DNA of 64,000 nt from Spirosoma aerolatum (GCF_002056795.1 NZ_CP020104.1:124001-188000); one strand, 5' to 3'. Shown: positions 9,663 through 18,636, counted from the stretch's first letter. Numbers and translations are program-made. Notes: generated from the sequence alone by a model not told the origin.

Positions 9663-10145
9663 CTAAAGGCCAATCTGAATCTCGGTTACGCAGTTGGCCT
9701 GATTCTGAAGGTCGACAACCGTGTACACCTCACGAACGCGCCCATCGTTCTGATAACCGTTCCGATAAAACTGACCGAATAGCGCATCATATACCGCACC
9801 AAAATCGCTCCAGGGACCCGTATAGGTGTACGCGGCACATCGAAAGGAAGGATAGTCTTTGTAGAAAAAGTGGTCGGATGGGGCTCCCGGTTGCGCAATG
9901 GGCAAGACAATCTCTAACTGGAATTCATGGGTTTCGTCGCCGTTGACATCGGTGTAAAGCCAATGAATTGGGCCAGTGACTGTCAAACCCAACAGGTTCG
10001 CTTCCTTGTATAAACTATCGGCTACCCCAGGTGCATGCTGCGAGAGGGTTTGTAGGGTCGCGCGGGTGGTGAAGCCAAGGGCGGTGAAGGGCTGTGTTTC
10101 GGTAATCGCCAGTGCATGTTCGGGTATCGACAGTTGCGTTGTCAT
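9663..10145 (-). CDS. GyrI-like small-molecule-binding domain protein
   Basis: Stand-alone SOUL/GyrI-like (AraC effector-binding-type) domain of 160 residues. Such domains bind small hydrophobic ligands or, for GyrI (SbmC), gyrase. Visible family features are the two beta-alpha-beta-beta halves: QPFTALGFTTRATLQ at the first strand, LEIVLPIAQPG in the middle and the RCAAYTYTGPWSDFGAVYDALF helix that closes the pocket. No DNA-binding domain is attached. It lies 88 bp after the DUF2071 gene on the same strand and may be read through from it. The family call is good; the function is unknown. Confidence 0.65.
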   Translation of the reverse strand: MTTQLSIPEHALAITETQPFTALGFTTRATLQTLSQHAPGVADSLYKEANLLGLTVTGPIHWLYTDVNGDETHEFQLEIVLPIAQPGAPSDHFFYKDYPSFRCAAYTYTGPWSDFGAVYDALFGQFYRNGYQNDGRVREVYTVVDLQNQANCVTEIQIGL

Positions 10146-10233
10146 GATTTGTTGTTTTGGTGAATGATCACAACAAAGATCATGCTTCGTAGTGACAGCC
10201 TTATGTCAGTAGGGTTGGCAACGATTAAATTAA

Positions 10234-10962
10234 TTATGTATGGAGTTTACCGGCAATTCGGACCGAAACAGGCGAACCATCGGCATAAAAGGCTGAATGT
10301 GGAGGTTGAGCTAGAAAGGGAACGAATTCGTTCCCGTATAAGTGGGCGACATCAGCATCCAGATAGGCATTATGAACATCGGCAATTTGCCAGGAAACGT
10401 GCTCGACCTGATACTCATGAGTACTCCGGTCGCTCAGTTTGTTATACCCCCAGTAATGTTCAAAAATAAACGCTTCGGCACTCTCCGGCGGCATAACCTG
10501 TAAATCAGTACTCACCGTTGCACCCAGTTTATTCCAGCGGCCTTTGGCTTTCCACTCGTATTGAATAGACTGAGAATGAGCATCAAGTGGCTGGATAGTA
10601 TGGCGTACAGGTAGCGCCCGGTAGCGCTCATGATAGAGTACATTGGCTACAGTAGCGATGATAGGTCTGGGCACGATTTCGCTAACGAACACAACACCCC
10701 GTTTCCATTGCTGACCATCGAAATGCCGAACGTAAAAACGCAGATTAACTTCATCAAAATTGGTGTGCCAGGGCCATTTTATTCCTAAAACGGCCGTTTC
10801 CAGAAATCGAAAGCCAACCATACTGACCAACGCCTTCCCCTGCCAGAAATCTAGCTCGGTAGCTGGGGGTAAATGCGGAATCAGTATGGCTGGATCTACT
10901 TCATAATTGAGCATCAACAAATTACGCCACTCTGCTCGCAGAAACGTTCGTTTCTTCGCCAT
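10234..10962 (-). CDS. DUF2071 (YqjF-like) protein
   Basis: 242-residue cytosolic protein of the YqjF/DUF2071 family, related in fold to acetoacetate decarboxylase but without known activity. Recognised from the start, FLRAEWRNLLMLNYEV, then VDPAILIPHLPPATELDFW, VSMVGFRFLETAVLGI and NLRFYVRH. It begins 9 bp after the stop of the ABC permease gene, so it is probably the last member of the PadR-permease transcript. No membrane segment or signal peptide is seen. The link to the permease may be incidental. Confidence 0.75.
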   Translation of the reverse strand: MAKKRTFLRAEWRNLLMLNYEVDPAILIPHLPPATELDFWQGKALVSMVGFRFLETAVLGIKWPWHTNFDEVNLRFYVRHFDGQQWKRGVVFVSEIVPRPIIATVANVLYHERYRALPVRHTIQPLDAHSQSIQYEWKAKGRWNKLGATVSTDLQVMPPESAEAFIFEHYWGYNKLSDRSTHEYQVEHVSWQIADVHNAYLDADVAHLYGNEFVPFLAQPPHSAFYADGSPVSVRIAGKLHT

Positions 10963-10971
10963 ATTAAGTTC

Positions 10972-13671
10972 TTATTCGCTTCTCAGGGTCTTTACCGGAT
11001 TTAATAATGCAGCTTTAATGGCCTGGTAACTGACCGTCAATAAGGTGATTAACAAAGCTATGGCTAATACGCCTACAAATACGCCGATATGAATCGTTAT
11101 TTTGTAAGTATAGCTTTCCAGCCATTGATTCATTGTATACCAGGCAATAGGGGAAGCGATCAGGCAGGCAATCATAACTAACTGAACAAAATCTTTCGAT
11201 AGTAATCCCCACAGATTCGCGATGCTGGCCCCTAATACTTTCCGAACGCCAATTTCTTTGGTACGCTGTTCGGCAATAAACGAAGCCAGCCCAAACAGAC
11301 CCAGACATGAAATAAAGATGGCCAATAAGCAGACAACAGCCGAAAGATTACCGACGAGTTCTTCGTACCGGAATTTTTTGGCGTACTCGACATCCGCAAA
11401 CTGATAATCGAACGGGAAACCGGGATTGTATTTATCGAAAATGGGTCTGATTTTGTCGATAGCTGCGGAAGGGGACATGGCCGGATTGATGCGCAGGTCG
11501 ATAAAATTAACCCAATCTTTAGCAAAGATAATTGTCATCGGAGCAACAGCGCGGTAGGGTGACCATTCGACGACGATGTCGGGGACTACGCCAACAATGG
11601 TCCAGTCTCTATTTGCCCAACGCATTCGTTCGCCAACAGGGTGTTTCAGACCCATGCGTTTGACAGCCGCTTCGTTCAAAATAACACCTGCCGAATCGGT
11701 CGCAAATTCTCTCGAAAAATCCCGCCCTTCTTTGAGCTTGATTCCCATTGTTTTGGTGTAGTCGTAGCTGGTCGCGATGGTTGTAAAAATGACGGATTCA
11801 TCGGCGGGGTTTGCGCCTTTCCACTTCCAGCCACTGTTACTGCTCCACCATTGTGTAGGCGGGGCGTTGGTCTTACAAATAGAGGATACGGCGCCCGTAG
11901 CCATTAGTTCGTCCCGAAGGGCGTCGTAATGATCAAGTAAACTTTTAGACGAGTTAACCGAAATAAGGCCTGCTTTCGTAAAACCAAGCGGGCGGTTTTT
12001 GCCATGTTCCAGTTGCTGATAAATGATAATGGTTCCAATCATCAGGGAAATAGAAAAGGCAAACTGAACGACAACCAGAATTTTCCGGGGTAATGTAGCG
12101 CCTTTACCAGCCTGGAAAGTCCCTTTGAGAATCTTCACTGGACTGAAGGAGGACAGATACAGAGCTGGATAACTACCGGCTAACAATCCGGTAAATAATG
12201 TAAAAGCCAGTGTGCCGCCCCAGAGCAGGGGATTTCCGAATTCGATCGTCATGGCTTTCTCCGTGAGTGTATTGAAAAAAGGCAGCGCAGCCAGAACAAT
12301 GACTACGGCTATGACCAATGCCATACCTGCAATCAGGATAGACTCACTTAAAAACTGCCCGATCAACTGCTCACGACCCGATCCCACCGCTTTTCGAACC
12401 CCCACTTCTTTCGCCCGCTTCTCGGAACGGGCCGTGCTGAGATTCATAAAGTTAATACAGGCAATGACCAGAATAAACAGGCCAAAAATGCCAAACAGTC
12501 GGACGTATTTAATAAAGCCTCCGGTATTCTTCCCTTCCGTAAACTCTGAATAAAGCCGCCATTTAGCCATAGGATGCAGGAATATTTCGGGCTTGACCTG
12601 GTTTCTCGACGTGGGGTCGTTGGCTGCTAAATGGGTTAGTATTACATCTTTAATTTTTGCGTTGGTTTGTGCCGGATCGATGCCCTCTTTAAGCTGTGCA
12701 AAGACGCCCCAATCGTTGTTTCGCCAGTCGGTTTTTGCCTTATTTCTTACCCAGTCATAGCGGGCCTCCTGCAATTGCCAAGGCAATAAATAATCAAACT
12801 GTAGCGTAGCATTGGCAGGCTGTTTGGCAACTACGGCTGTTACTTTCAGATCGACCGAATTGTCGATTCGAACAATCTTGCCAATGGGGTCCTGATTTCC
12901 GAAAAGCGTTCGGGCCGTTTCGTCCGTAAGGACGATCGAATAAGGTTCTTTTAGTGGATTTTTATCGCCATTCAGGACGGTTAGTGAAAACATGTCAATG
13001 GCATCCTGGCCAATGTAAATGCCGTTTTTGAGGAATTTCTGATCACCCACAATCAACGAGCGATTGCCTTCTGACCGTTGGTACATTGCCACGGCTTTAA
13101 AATCGGGATACTTGGCTTTTAATTCGTCGCCCAATGGAAACGGGATAGCGTCCTGCGTGCCCCGTTGTCCATCGAAGGTTTGGTTGAATTTAACCTGATA
13201 AAGGGTTTCATAGTTTTTATGATGCTTGTTGGCCGATACTTCGTCCTGGATCCAAATGCCAATCAGCATCGTTACGGCCATACCAACAGCCAACCCGGCA
13301 ATGTTGATGGCCGAATACCCCTTGTATTTAATCAGATTGCGAAAAGCGAGTTTTAAATAATTGCGGATCATGACAGGATGAAACGATAAGGGTTTAGAAA
13401 CGTCACTGTATTTCGTATAACGAGGTTTGAACGTAGGCTCCGGTTCGGGTCGCCAGAGCCTCGGGTGTACGAGCAGTAGGAAATCCCAGGCATACATAAA
13501 TCGGGCTTTGTTGGTGCCGTAACGACTGACACGTCTATGGAAAAGCTCTTCCATATCGCCCTGCAGTTCTTCGCGTAAATGCGGAGCGGTGATACGCTCC
13601 ATCAGCCAGTTTACCCAGCGAGGAGGCTTCACGTTCTGAACGGTATTATGCGTTGTTCGTCTTGACTTCAT
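10972..13671 (-). CDS. MacB/FtsX-type ABC transporter permease with N-terminal prefix domain
   Basis: Large (899 residues) inner-membrane permease of the MacB/FtsX mechanotransmission class. Residues about 15-75 form the permease prefix domain (PRWVNWLMERITAPHLREEL). A first membrane helix near 120 is followed by a periplasmic MacB-type domain, then two FtsX blocks: three helices around INFMNLSTARSEKRAKEVG and three at the C-terminus around FIAEQRTKEIGVRKVLG. The two blocks are internal duplicates of each other. No ATPase is encoded nearby, so it must use one in trans or act without it. Its ATG overlaps the stop of the PadR gene by 4 bp, so the two are translationally coupled. Substrate unknown. 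Confidence 0.85.
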   Translation of the reverse strand: MKSRRTTHNTVQNVKPPRWVNWLMERITAPHLREELQGDMEELFHRRVSRYGTNKARFMYAWDFLLLVHPRLWRPEPEPTFKPRYTKYSDVSKPLSFHPVMIRNYLKLAFRNLIKYKGYSAINIAGLAVGMAVTMLIGIWIQDEVSANKHHKNYETLYQVKFNQTFDGQRGTQDAIPFPLGDELKAKYPDFKAVAMYQRSEGNRSLIVGDQKFLKNGIYIGQDAIDMFSLTVLNGDKNPLKEPYSIVLTDETARTLFGNQDPIGKIVRIDNSVDLKVTAVVAKQPANATLQFDYLLPWQLQEARYDWVRNKAKTDWRNNDWGVFAQLKEGIDPAQTNAKIKDVILTHLAANDPTSRNQVKPEIFLHPMAKWRLYSEFTEGKNTGGFIKYVRLFGIFGLFILVIACINFMNLSTARSEKRAKEVGVRKAVGSGREQLIGQFLSESILIAGMALVIAVVIVLAALPFFNTLTEKAMTIEFGNPLLWGGTLAFTLFTGLLAGSYPALYLSSFSPVKILKGTFQAGKGATLPRKILVVVQFAFSISLMIGTIIIYQQLEHGKNRPLGFTKAGLISVNSSKSLLDHYDALRDELMATGAVSSICKTNAPPTQWWSSNSGWKWKGANPADESVIFTTIATSYDYTKTMGIKLKEGRDFSREFATDSAGVILNEAAVKRMGLKHPVGERMRWANRDWTIVGVVPDIVVEWSPYRAVAPMTIIFAKDWVNFIDLRINPAMSPSAAIDKIRPIFDKYNPGFPFDYQFADVEYAKKFRYEELVGNLSAVVCLLAIFISCLGLFGLASFIAEQRTKEIGVRKVLGASIANLWGLLSKDFVQLVMIACLIASPIAWYTMNQWLESYTYKITIHIGVFVGVLAIALLITLLTVSYQAIKAALLNPVKTLRSE

Positions 13672-14006
13672 GCCAGGCTTCCTCCAAAAGCAGCGTTAGG
13701 TATATCGGCCCAGAGGTCGTTCCGAATTTTACGCGCTTCCTGCAACGCCTGTTCACCCGCAGCGGTTACGGTAAAGAGCCGTTTACGTCGTCCGCCCCGT
13801 TCGGCTGTCGATTCGCCAAACCGTGACTGGACCAGTTCTTTTTCTTCGAGTCGCTGCATGGTACGATGAACAGCCCCCAGACTCATAGGGCGTTCTAGTC
13901 GGTTGCTAAGCTCTTCCATGACAGCCACGCTGTAGGCATTATCATAGAGCAAGGCAATCGTCAGCAAAACAAGCTCTTCAAACTCGCCTAGTTGAGCACC
14001 TTTCAT
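13668..14006 (-). CDS. PadR-family transcriptional regulator
   Basis: 112-residue winged-helix regulator of the PadR type. Landmarks are LGEFEELVLLTIALL at the start, the recognition-helix region SLGAVHRTMQRLEEKELVQ, and the wing with RKRLFTVTAAGEQAL. The C-terminal dimerisation helix is short, as in the PadR-s1 subgroup. The stop overlaps the permease start (ATGA), so regulator and transporter form one unit, a pairing that is common in this lineage. The 5' region carries a sigma-54-like promoter and a palindrome, described separately. Confidence 0.88.
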   Translation of the reverse strand: MKGAQLGEFEELVLLTIALLYDNAYSVAVMEELSNRLERPMSLGAVHRTMQRLEEKELVQSRFGESTAERGGRRKRLFTVTAAGEQALQEARKIRNDLWADIPNAAFGGSLA

Positions 14007-14039
14007 ACGTACATAAATAGTATCCTACTCATTTGTATA

Positions 14040-14053
14040 GCAAATAGGTGGCC
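14040..14053 (-). promoter_or_regulatory. Candidate sigma-54 (-24/-12) promoter for the PadR-permease unit
   Basis: On the minus strand TTGGCCACCTATTTGC (14055-14040) has GG at -24 and GC at -12 separated by exactly 10 bases, within TTGGC...TTGC context as in the RpoN consensus. Predicted start is near 14028, about 22 bases before the PadR ATG. Confidence 0.5.
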
Positions 14054-14107
14054 AACTTTATAAATGGGCTTTTCTGCTCAATAGAGCCGGTTTTGTGGTT
14101 GAACCAA

Positions 14108-14123
14108 TGTCCGTAAGCGGACA
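14108..14123. promoter_or_regulatory. Palindromic candidate enhancer/operator TGTCCG-TAAG-CGGACA
   Basis: A perfect 6-bp inverted repeat with a 4-base centre, about 88 bp upstream of the predicted sigma-54 start site, which is the usual distance for an NtrC-type activator site. The activator is not in the window. Confidence 0.45.
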
Positions 14124-14199
14124 CAGGCTGTCCGGCCTTGTACAGGAGTAGAACGTATTTTTTATGGGAAAAGGCAGATTCAAAAGGCGCATAAACACA

Positions 14200-14232
14200 A
14201 ACGGGCCAACCCTGAAACAGAGTCGGCCCGTT
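14200..14232 (-). terminator. Candidate terminator after acyl-CoA dehydrogenase
   Basis: AACGGGCC / GGCCCGTT 8-bp GC-rich stem with a 17-nt loop, 19 bp after the dehydrogenase stop. The following T-tract is weak. Confidence 0.55.
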
Positions 14233-14251
14233 GAACTTTAGCTGCTGATGA

Positions 14252-16063
14252 TTAGAAAATATATTTGTTCTCCGCAATCATAGCGTCGGCAATCTGACGG
14301 CGGGCATCTTTACGATTCATGGGGTCAATTTTGGTAAACCGTTTCAGGCCCATAAGCATTCCACGAAGTTCATCACCTTCGGCAAACGACGTAACGGCTG
14401 CCCGTCCGGCACTGGCTACTTTTTCAACGGCTTCATGGAGATAGACAAGCGCGATTTGTTTCTGTAGCACTACGGATTCTTCGCCTTGGGTGCCGATCAG
14501 TTTTTCCACCCGGAGCAATACCGACTCAGCGGCATAGATCTCGATCGCCATGTCGGCCACGTTCATCAGGATTTCCTGCTCGTCCGACAGGGTCATCATA
14601 AACTTCTGAACGGCTGCTCCGGCAACCATCAAGGCGGCTTTCTTCAGGTTTTTGAGCACTTTTTTCTCGGCAACGAACACGCCTTCTTCCTCATCCGAAC
14701 TGAAGTCTGGAATCGACATGATTTCTTTGGCAACAGCCATGGCGGGTGCCATCAGGTCAAGTTCACCTTTCATCGCCCGTTTCAATAGCATATCAACGAT
14801 GAGCATGCGGTTGATCTCGTTCGTGCCTTCGAAAATCCGGTTGATGCGCGCATCGCGATACGCCCGGTCCATTGGCGCGTCGGCTGAGTAGCCCATACCG
14901 CCGTAGACCTGAACGCCTTCGTCCACGACATAATCGAGGGTTTCGGAGCCGTGCACTTTCATGATCGCGCATTCGATGGCGAACTGCTCAAGCGCTTTCA
15001 GTTTTGCGGGCCCATCTTCCATGCCATTGGCTTTCAGGTCTTCGATCAGGTCGTCGATGTTCTGGCCAGCCCGGTACGAGGCCGTTTCGGATACATACAC
15101 TTTAATAGCCATTTCGGCCAGCTTATGCTTAATGGCCCCGAAGTTGGCAATGGCGGTTTTGAACTGCTTTCGTTCGTTGGCGTAGCGAATTGCGTTGTTG
15201 ATCACTTCTTTTGAACCGCCAACAGCCGCAATACCCAGCTTGATTCGGCCAATGTTCAGAATATTTACCGCGATCTTGAAACCGTTGCCGCGTTCCGACA
15301 ATAGGTTTTCGACGGGTACTTTCACATCGTTGAAGAAAATCTGACGGGTGTCTGAACCTTTGATCCCCATTTTATGCTCGGGTTCATTCATCGTAATCCC
15401 TTCGTAGGTACGCTCTACAATGAATGCTGACAGATTTTTATCCGTCTGGCCGTTTTCTTCGATTTTGGCGAATACAATATATAAGTCCGCAAAACCACCG
15501 TTGGTGATCCACATCTTCTGTCCATTCAGAACGTAATGTTTACCATCTTCAGTTAGTATTGCTTTCGTTTTTCCTGAGTTGGCATCTGATCCTGAATCGG
15601 GCTCGGTCAGGCAGTAAGCGGCTTTCCATTCACCACTAGCCAGCTTGGGAAGATATTTCGATTTCTGGTCTTCGTTGCCGTAATAAACGATAGGTAGCGT
15701 GCCAATACCGGTATGAGCTGATAGAGCTACGGAGAATGAATGTCCAGCGCCAGTGGTTTCGGCTACTAGCATGGATGTATTGAAATTAGTACCGAAGCCG
15801 CCGTATTGTTCAGGTACCGACGTACCTAAAAGGCCTAGTTCACCGGCTTTGTCCATGAGCGATGAGATTAGCTCCGGCGACTTGGCGTTATCGATTTCGT
15901 TCAGCCGAGGCCAAATTTCACGTTCCAGAAACTCACGGCATGTAGCCGCAATCATCTGCTGTTCTTCGGTGAATTCTTCGGGAATAAATACCTGGGAGGC
16001 TTCGGTTTCTTTTATCAGAAATTCGCCCCCTTTGATTGAGGCTTTAGGTTCTGTCGCAATCAT
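14252..16063 (-). CDS. fadE: Acyl-CoA dehydrogenase (long form)
   Basis: FAD-dependent enzyme of beta-oxidation that makes trans-2-enoyl-CoA. The 603 residues comprise the classic fold (about 30-430) plus a C-terminal helical extension (about 440-600) found in the long FadE-like class. Motifs include AAYCLTEPDSGSDANS and WITNGG for the flavin and substrate site, the GIKGSDTRQIFF strand, and IFEGTNEINR near residue 415. The catalytic glutamate should lie in the C-terminal part of the core, as in MCAD-type enzymes. It is transcribed separately from the thiolase upstream, because two operator-like palindromes stand in its own 5' region (16080-16143). The electron acceptor ETF is not encoded here. 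Confidence 0.92.
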   Translation of the reverse strand: MIATEPKASIKGGEFLIKETEASQVFIPEEFTEEQQMIAATCREFLEREIWPRLNEIDNAKSPELISSLMDKAGELGLLGTSVPEQYGGFGTNFNTSMLVAETTGAGHSFSVALSAHTGIGTLPIVYYGNEDQKSKYLPKLASGEWKAAYCLTEPDSGSDANSGKTKAILTEDGKHYVLNGQKMWITNGGFADLYIVFAKIEENGQTDKNLSAFIVERTYEGITMNEPEHKMGIKGSDTRQIFFNDVKVPVENLLSERGNGFKIAVNILNIGRIKLGIAAVGGSKEVINNAIRYANERKQFKTAIANFGAIKHKLAEMAIKVYVSETASYRAGQNIDDLIEDLKANGMEDGPAKLKALEQFAIECAIMKVHGSETLDYVVDEGVQVYGGMGYSADAPMDRAYRDARINRIFEGTNEINRMLIVDMLLKRAMKGELDLMAPAMAVAKEIMSIPDFSSDEEEGVFVAEKKVLKNLKKAALMVAGAAVQKFMMTLSDEQEILMNVADMAIEIYAAESVLLRVEKLIGTQGEESVVLQKQIALVYLHEAVEKVASAGRAAVTSFAEGDELRGMLMGLKRFTKIDPMNRKDARRQIADAMIAENKYIF

Positions 16064-16079
16064 GTGTCAGGGAATTTGT

Positions 16080-16091
16080 TATGCTTGCATA
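16080..16091. promoter_or_regulatory. fad operator copy 1 (TATGCTTGCATA)
   Basis: Same 12-bp site as the two other copies, in inverse orientation and followed by the same CTATTT flank. It is centred about 22 bp before the acyl-CoA dehydrogenase start, downstream of the putative -7 box TATTTTTG (16125-16118). Confidence 0.65.
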
Positions 16092-16121
16092 CTATTTCGA
16101 AACAAATAAAATCATTTCAAA

Positions 16122-16143
16122 AATAGTATGCAAGCATACTATT
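16122..16143. promoter_or_regulatory. fad operator copy 2, perfect 22-bp palindrome
   Basis: AATAGTATGC-AA-GCATACTATT: two perfect 10-bp arms around AA. It overlaps the putative -7 box TATTTTTG (minus strand, 16125-16118), so a bound regulator would block RNA polymerase. The shape fits a TetR-type regulator such as the fatty-acid repressors FadR or PsrA; none is in the window. Confidence 0.7.
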
Positions 16144-16226
16144 GATTTTTTAGTGTAAGGGTAATTGGTAAATCAGATTTATGAAACTTCCCGAAAGTGC
16201 GCAATTTTCGGGAAGTTAAACGTACC

Positions 16227-17405
16227 TTAGTTCAGTCGTTCGAAGATACCGGCAACACCCTGACCACCCCCTACGCAGGCAGATACCATCCCGTATTTCT
16301 GGTCACGACGACGCATCTCATTCAGTAATTGAACCGACAGGCGGGCACCCGTCGAGCCAAGGGCATGGCCCAAGGCAATAGCCCCTCCGTTGGGGTTGAT
16401 TTTGCTTCGGTCAAGGCCAAGCTCCTGAACAACGGCTAGGGCCTGGGCGGCAAAGGCTTCGTTCAGTTCTATCTGCTCAATATCGTCCTGCTTCAAACCC
16501 GCTTTTTTGAGGGCGATGGGAATAGCCGCTACCGGGCCAATCCCCATGATTTTAGGCTCAACCCCTGCCGTAGCATACGATACCATCCGGGCAATCGGCT
16601 TCAGATTAAGTTCATTCACCAGCTTTTCCGACATGACGATCACAAAAGCCGCTCCATCTGATGTCTGTGAGGAGTTTCCGGCTGTTACTGAACCACCAGC
16701 GGCAAATACAGGCTTTAGCTTCGCCAAGCCTTCGGCACTGGTGTCTTTACGGGGACCTTCGTCCTGCGCAACCGTCCATTCGCGGTTTTTTTTCTTACCA
16801 CTCTCGGCATCGAAGTAGGTTTCGGCGACTTTTATTGGAACGATTTCGTCAGTAAACTTCCCGTCTTTCTGGGCGGCCAACGCTTTCATATGCGACTCAA
16901 GAGCAAATTCGTCCTGCGCGTCACGGCTGATGTTAAACTGTTGGGCTACCTGTTCAGCGGTGAGTCCCATACCGATATAGTAGTCAGGGTGCGCTTTGGC
17001 AATTTCGTAGTTCAATGCCGTTTTCCAACCCATCACTGGTACCAGCGACATCGATTCGGTGCCACCCGCAATGATGCAATCGGCAAGACCCGCGTGAATT
17101 TTGGCTGAAGCAATGGCAATAGCTTCCAGGCCAGATCCGCAATAGCGATTGATGGTCATTCCAGGAACGCTTTGGGGCAGCGACAGTAGAGCAATGTATC
17201 GGGCAATCTGCATTCCCTGTTCTGCTTCGGGAACAGCATTTCCCACGATCAGGTCTTCCACCCTGGCTGGGTCAAGATTGGGTACCTGGCTAATTAAATG
17301 CTTGATTACTTCAGCCGCCATATCATCGGGGCGGGTGAAACGGAGACCTCCGCGTGGCGCTTTTCCCACTGCCGTGCGGTATCCGGCTACAATGTATGCA
17401 TCCAT
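16227..17405 (-). CDS. fadA: Acetyl-CoA C-acyltransferase (3-ketoacyl-CoA thiolase)
   Basis: Last step of beta-oxidation: cleaves 3-ketoacyl-CoA with CoA to acetyl-CoA and a shortened acyl-CoA. 392 residues, the standard length. The acyl-accepting cysteine is Cys89 in INRYCGSGLEA; the histidine is in GGAIALGHALG and the second cysteine in VSACVGGGQG. MTINRYCGSG and the NEAFAAQALA block support a degradative thiolase. A TATGCAAGCATA operator lies about 90 bp upstream. No 3-hydroxyacyl-CoA dehydrogenase partner lies next to it, although the trifunctional set is often clustered. The spacer to fadE has its own operators, so the two genes appear co-regulated but separately initiated. Confidence 0.92.
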   Translation of the reverse strand: MDAYIVAGYRTAVGKAPRGGLRFTRPDDMAAEVIKHLISQVPNLDPARVEDLIVGNAVPEAEQGMQIARYIALLSLPQSVPGMTINRYCGSGLEAIAIASAKIHAGLADCIIAGGTESMSLVPVMGWKTALNYEIAKAHPDYYIGMGLTAEQVAQQFNISRDAQDEFALESHMKALAAQKDGKFTDEIVPIKVAETYFDAESGKKKNREWTVAQDEGPRKDTSAEGLAKLKPVFAAGGSVTAGNSSQTSDGAAFVIVMSEKLVNELNLKPIARMVSYATAGVEPKIMGIGPVAAIPIALKKAGLKQDDIEQIELNEAFAAQALAVVQELGLDRSKINPNGGAIALGHALGSTGARLSVQLLNEMRRRDQKYGMVSACVGGGQGVAGIFERLN

Positions 17406-17492
17406 ATACGTTCTATTGATTACTGGCTTAGCAGAAACATTACTGTAATAACCACTTTTCGGTTGGAATCATTACAGCGTCTAATAAATTAT

Positions 17493-17504
17493 TATGCAAG
17501 CATA
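17493..17504. promoter_or_regulatory. fad operator copy 3 (TATGCAAGCATA) before the thiolase
   Basis: Identical core to the palindrome before acyl-CoA dehydrogenase, with the same CTATTT right flank. It is about 93 bp upstream of the thiolase start. Confidence 0.65.
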
Positions 17505-17540
17505 CTATTTTTCTGGCAAACCACAAAAAGCCAGTTGTGG

Positions 17541-17630
17541 GATAATGACTAATGCACAATGGACAATGAATAATGTAGGGCACGCATTCGGGGCCCAATA
17601 TCCATTGTCCATTGTGCATTAGTCATTATC
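17541..17630. repeat. Long inverted repeat, 32-bp arms
   Basis: Arms 17541-17572 and 17599-17630 are complementary at 31 of 32 positions with a 26-nt loop. They are made of ATG/AATG-rich steps and lie directly after the esterase stop. There is no T-tract, so it is not a standard terminator. Confidence 0.85.
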
Positions 17631-17636
17631 TATCAC

Positions 17637-18500
17637 CTACAATTGTCGCTTGAAAAAGGCGAGTGCTTCCAGATAGACATTGATATCGTTCGGATAGTCA
17701 TGCTTACCGCCAATAACTTTAAGGAGTGTGACTTCTGGTTTGTCCTTGGCTTTATAGGTGTACCGCTCGATCGTTTTGTGGTCGTTAGGGTCGTTATCAG
17801 GTAGGAGTTCTTTATTCGGTGAGCCCGTATAGCCAGCCAGATCAGCCCAATAATGGAACGTCCGTTCGGTAGAGCGAACCAATCCCAGGCTAATACCGCC
17901 CGTTATTACTTCACCACCTTCGTATGGATTAACCGTGTCGATGGTGCCGTTAACGATCATAACAGGGATTGCCATGCGCTTTTCAACGCAATCGATATTA
18001 TTGGTATCAGGTAAATTGGCGATCAAAGCGGTAATTGCTCGTAATCGTTCGGGCATGGTCAAGGCGAGTTTGTAAGCCATGTGACCACCGCCGGATGTAC
18101 CTACGGCAAAAACCTGCTTTGGGTTGATCTGGTATTTTTTATCAAAATATTGGATCATAGCCTCAAAAAAGGCATTCTCATTGATGTCTTCTTTATTGGC
18201 CAGGGTCTGGGCCGTTTTTCGACATTCGTTCCAATAGCGTTTATACCCGTCAGGGTAAACGATTAATAGATTTTCTGCATCCTGCTTCGCTTCCAGCTTG
18301 GCGGCTCCTTTTCGATTTCCCAGACCATCACCGCCTGAACCATGAAGGACAAAAATGAGCATAGCGCCGGGTTTGGAGGCCTTTAAGAAATGAAAAGTCC
18401 GATAGTGCCCTTCGATCAATACAGAATCTGTTTGTACCTGTTTTTGGGCGAGCGTAACCTGTATGCTGATTATAACTAAGAAAAATGTTATACGTACCAT
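17637..18500 (-). CDS. Secreted alpha/beta-hydrolase, PHB-depolymerase/feruloyl-esterase-like
   Basis: Exported serine esterase of the LpqC/PHB-depolymerase family. A signal peptide (MVRITFFLVIISIQVTLAQ) precedes a single alpha/beta-hydrolase domain. The oxyanion loop is FVLHGSGGDG (about residue 50) and the nucleophile elbow is GTSGGGHMAY (about residue 135). A late GGKHDYPNDI supplies the candidate catalytic histidine. At 287 residues it has no binding module or sorting domain. The substrate could be a hydroxycinnamate ester, an acetylated glycan or a polyester; sequence alone does not decide. A second, T9SS-exported relative lies at 45551-46735. Confidence 0.8.
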   Translation of the reverse strand: MVRITFFLVIISIQVTLAQKQVQTDSVLIEGHYRTFHFLKASKPGAMLIFVLHGSGGDGLGNRKGAAKLEAKQDAENLLIVYPDGYKRYWNECRKTAQTLANKEDINENAFFEAMIQYFDKKYQINPKQVFAVGTSGGGHMAYKLALTMPERLRAITALIANLPDTNNIDCVEKRMAIPVMIVNGTIDTVNPYEGGEVITGGISLGLVRSTERTFHYWADLAGYTGSPNKELLPDNDPNDHKTIERYTYKAKDKPEVTLLKVIGGKHDYPNDINVYLEALAFFKRQL

Positions 18501-18570
18501 GCCATTTGTGTTTAGTGTATAAAGAGACGATCGGACTATTTCTTATCATTGAGTTGTTAGCCATAAAAAA

Positions 18571-18590
18571 AGCCGCTCTTGGGAGCGGCT
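18571..18590 (-). terminator. Intrinsic terminator closing the nuo transcript
   Basis: AGCCGCTC / GAGCGGCT stem with a TTGG loop, followed on the minus strand by a run of T (18570-18565). It lies 47 bp after the nuoJ stop. Confidence 0.88.
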
Positions 18591-18636
18591 AAGAAACCAG
18601 GTAAATCGTATAAATCCTGCAGGGCCGCCTGTGCGG

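Noticed and set aside
14029..14277. 82-codon frame between PadR and acyl-CoA dehydrogenase
   Set aside because: It covers the terminator, palindrome and promoter, overlaps the 3' end of fadE and shows no family features.
17541..17630. Long inverted repeat as a CRISPR repeat or att site
   Set aside because: Only one pair, no spacers, no cas or integrase genes nearby.
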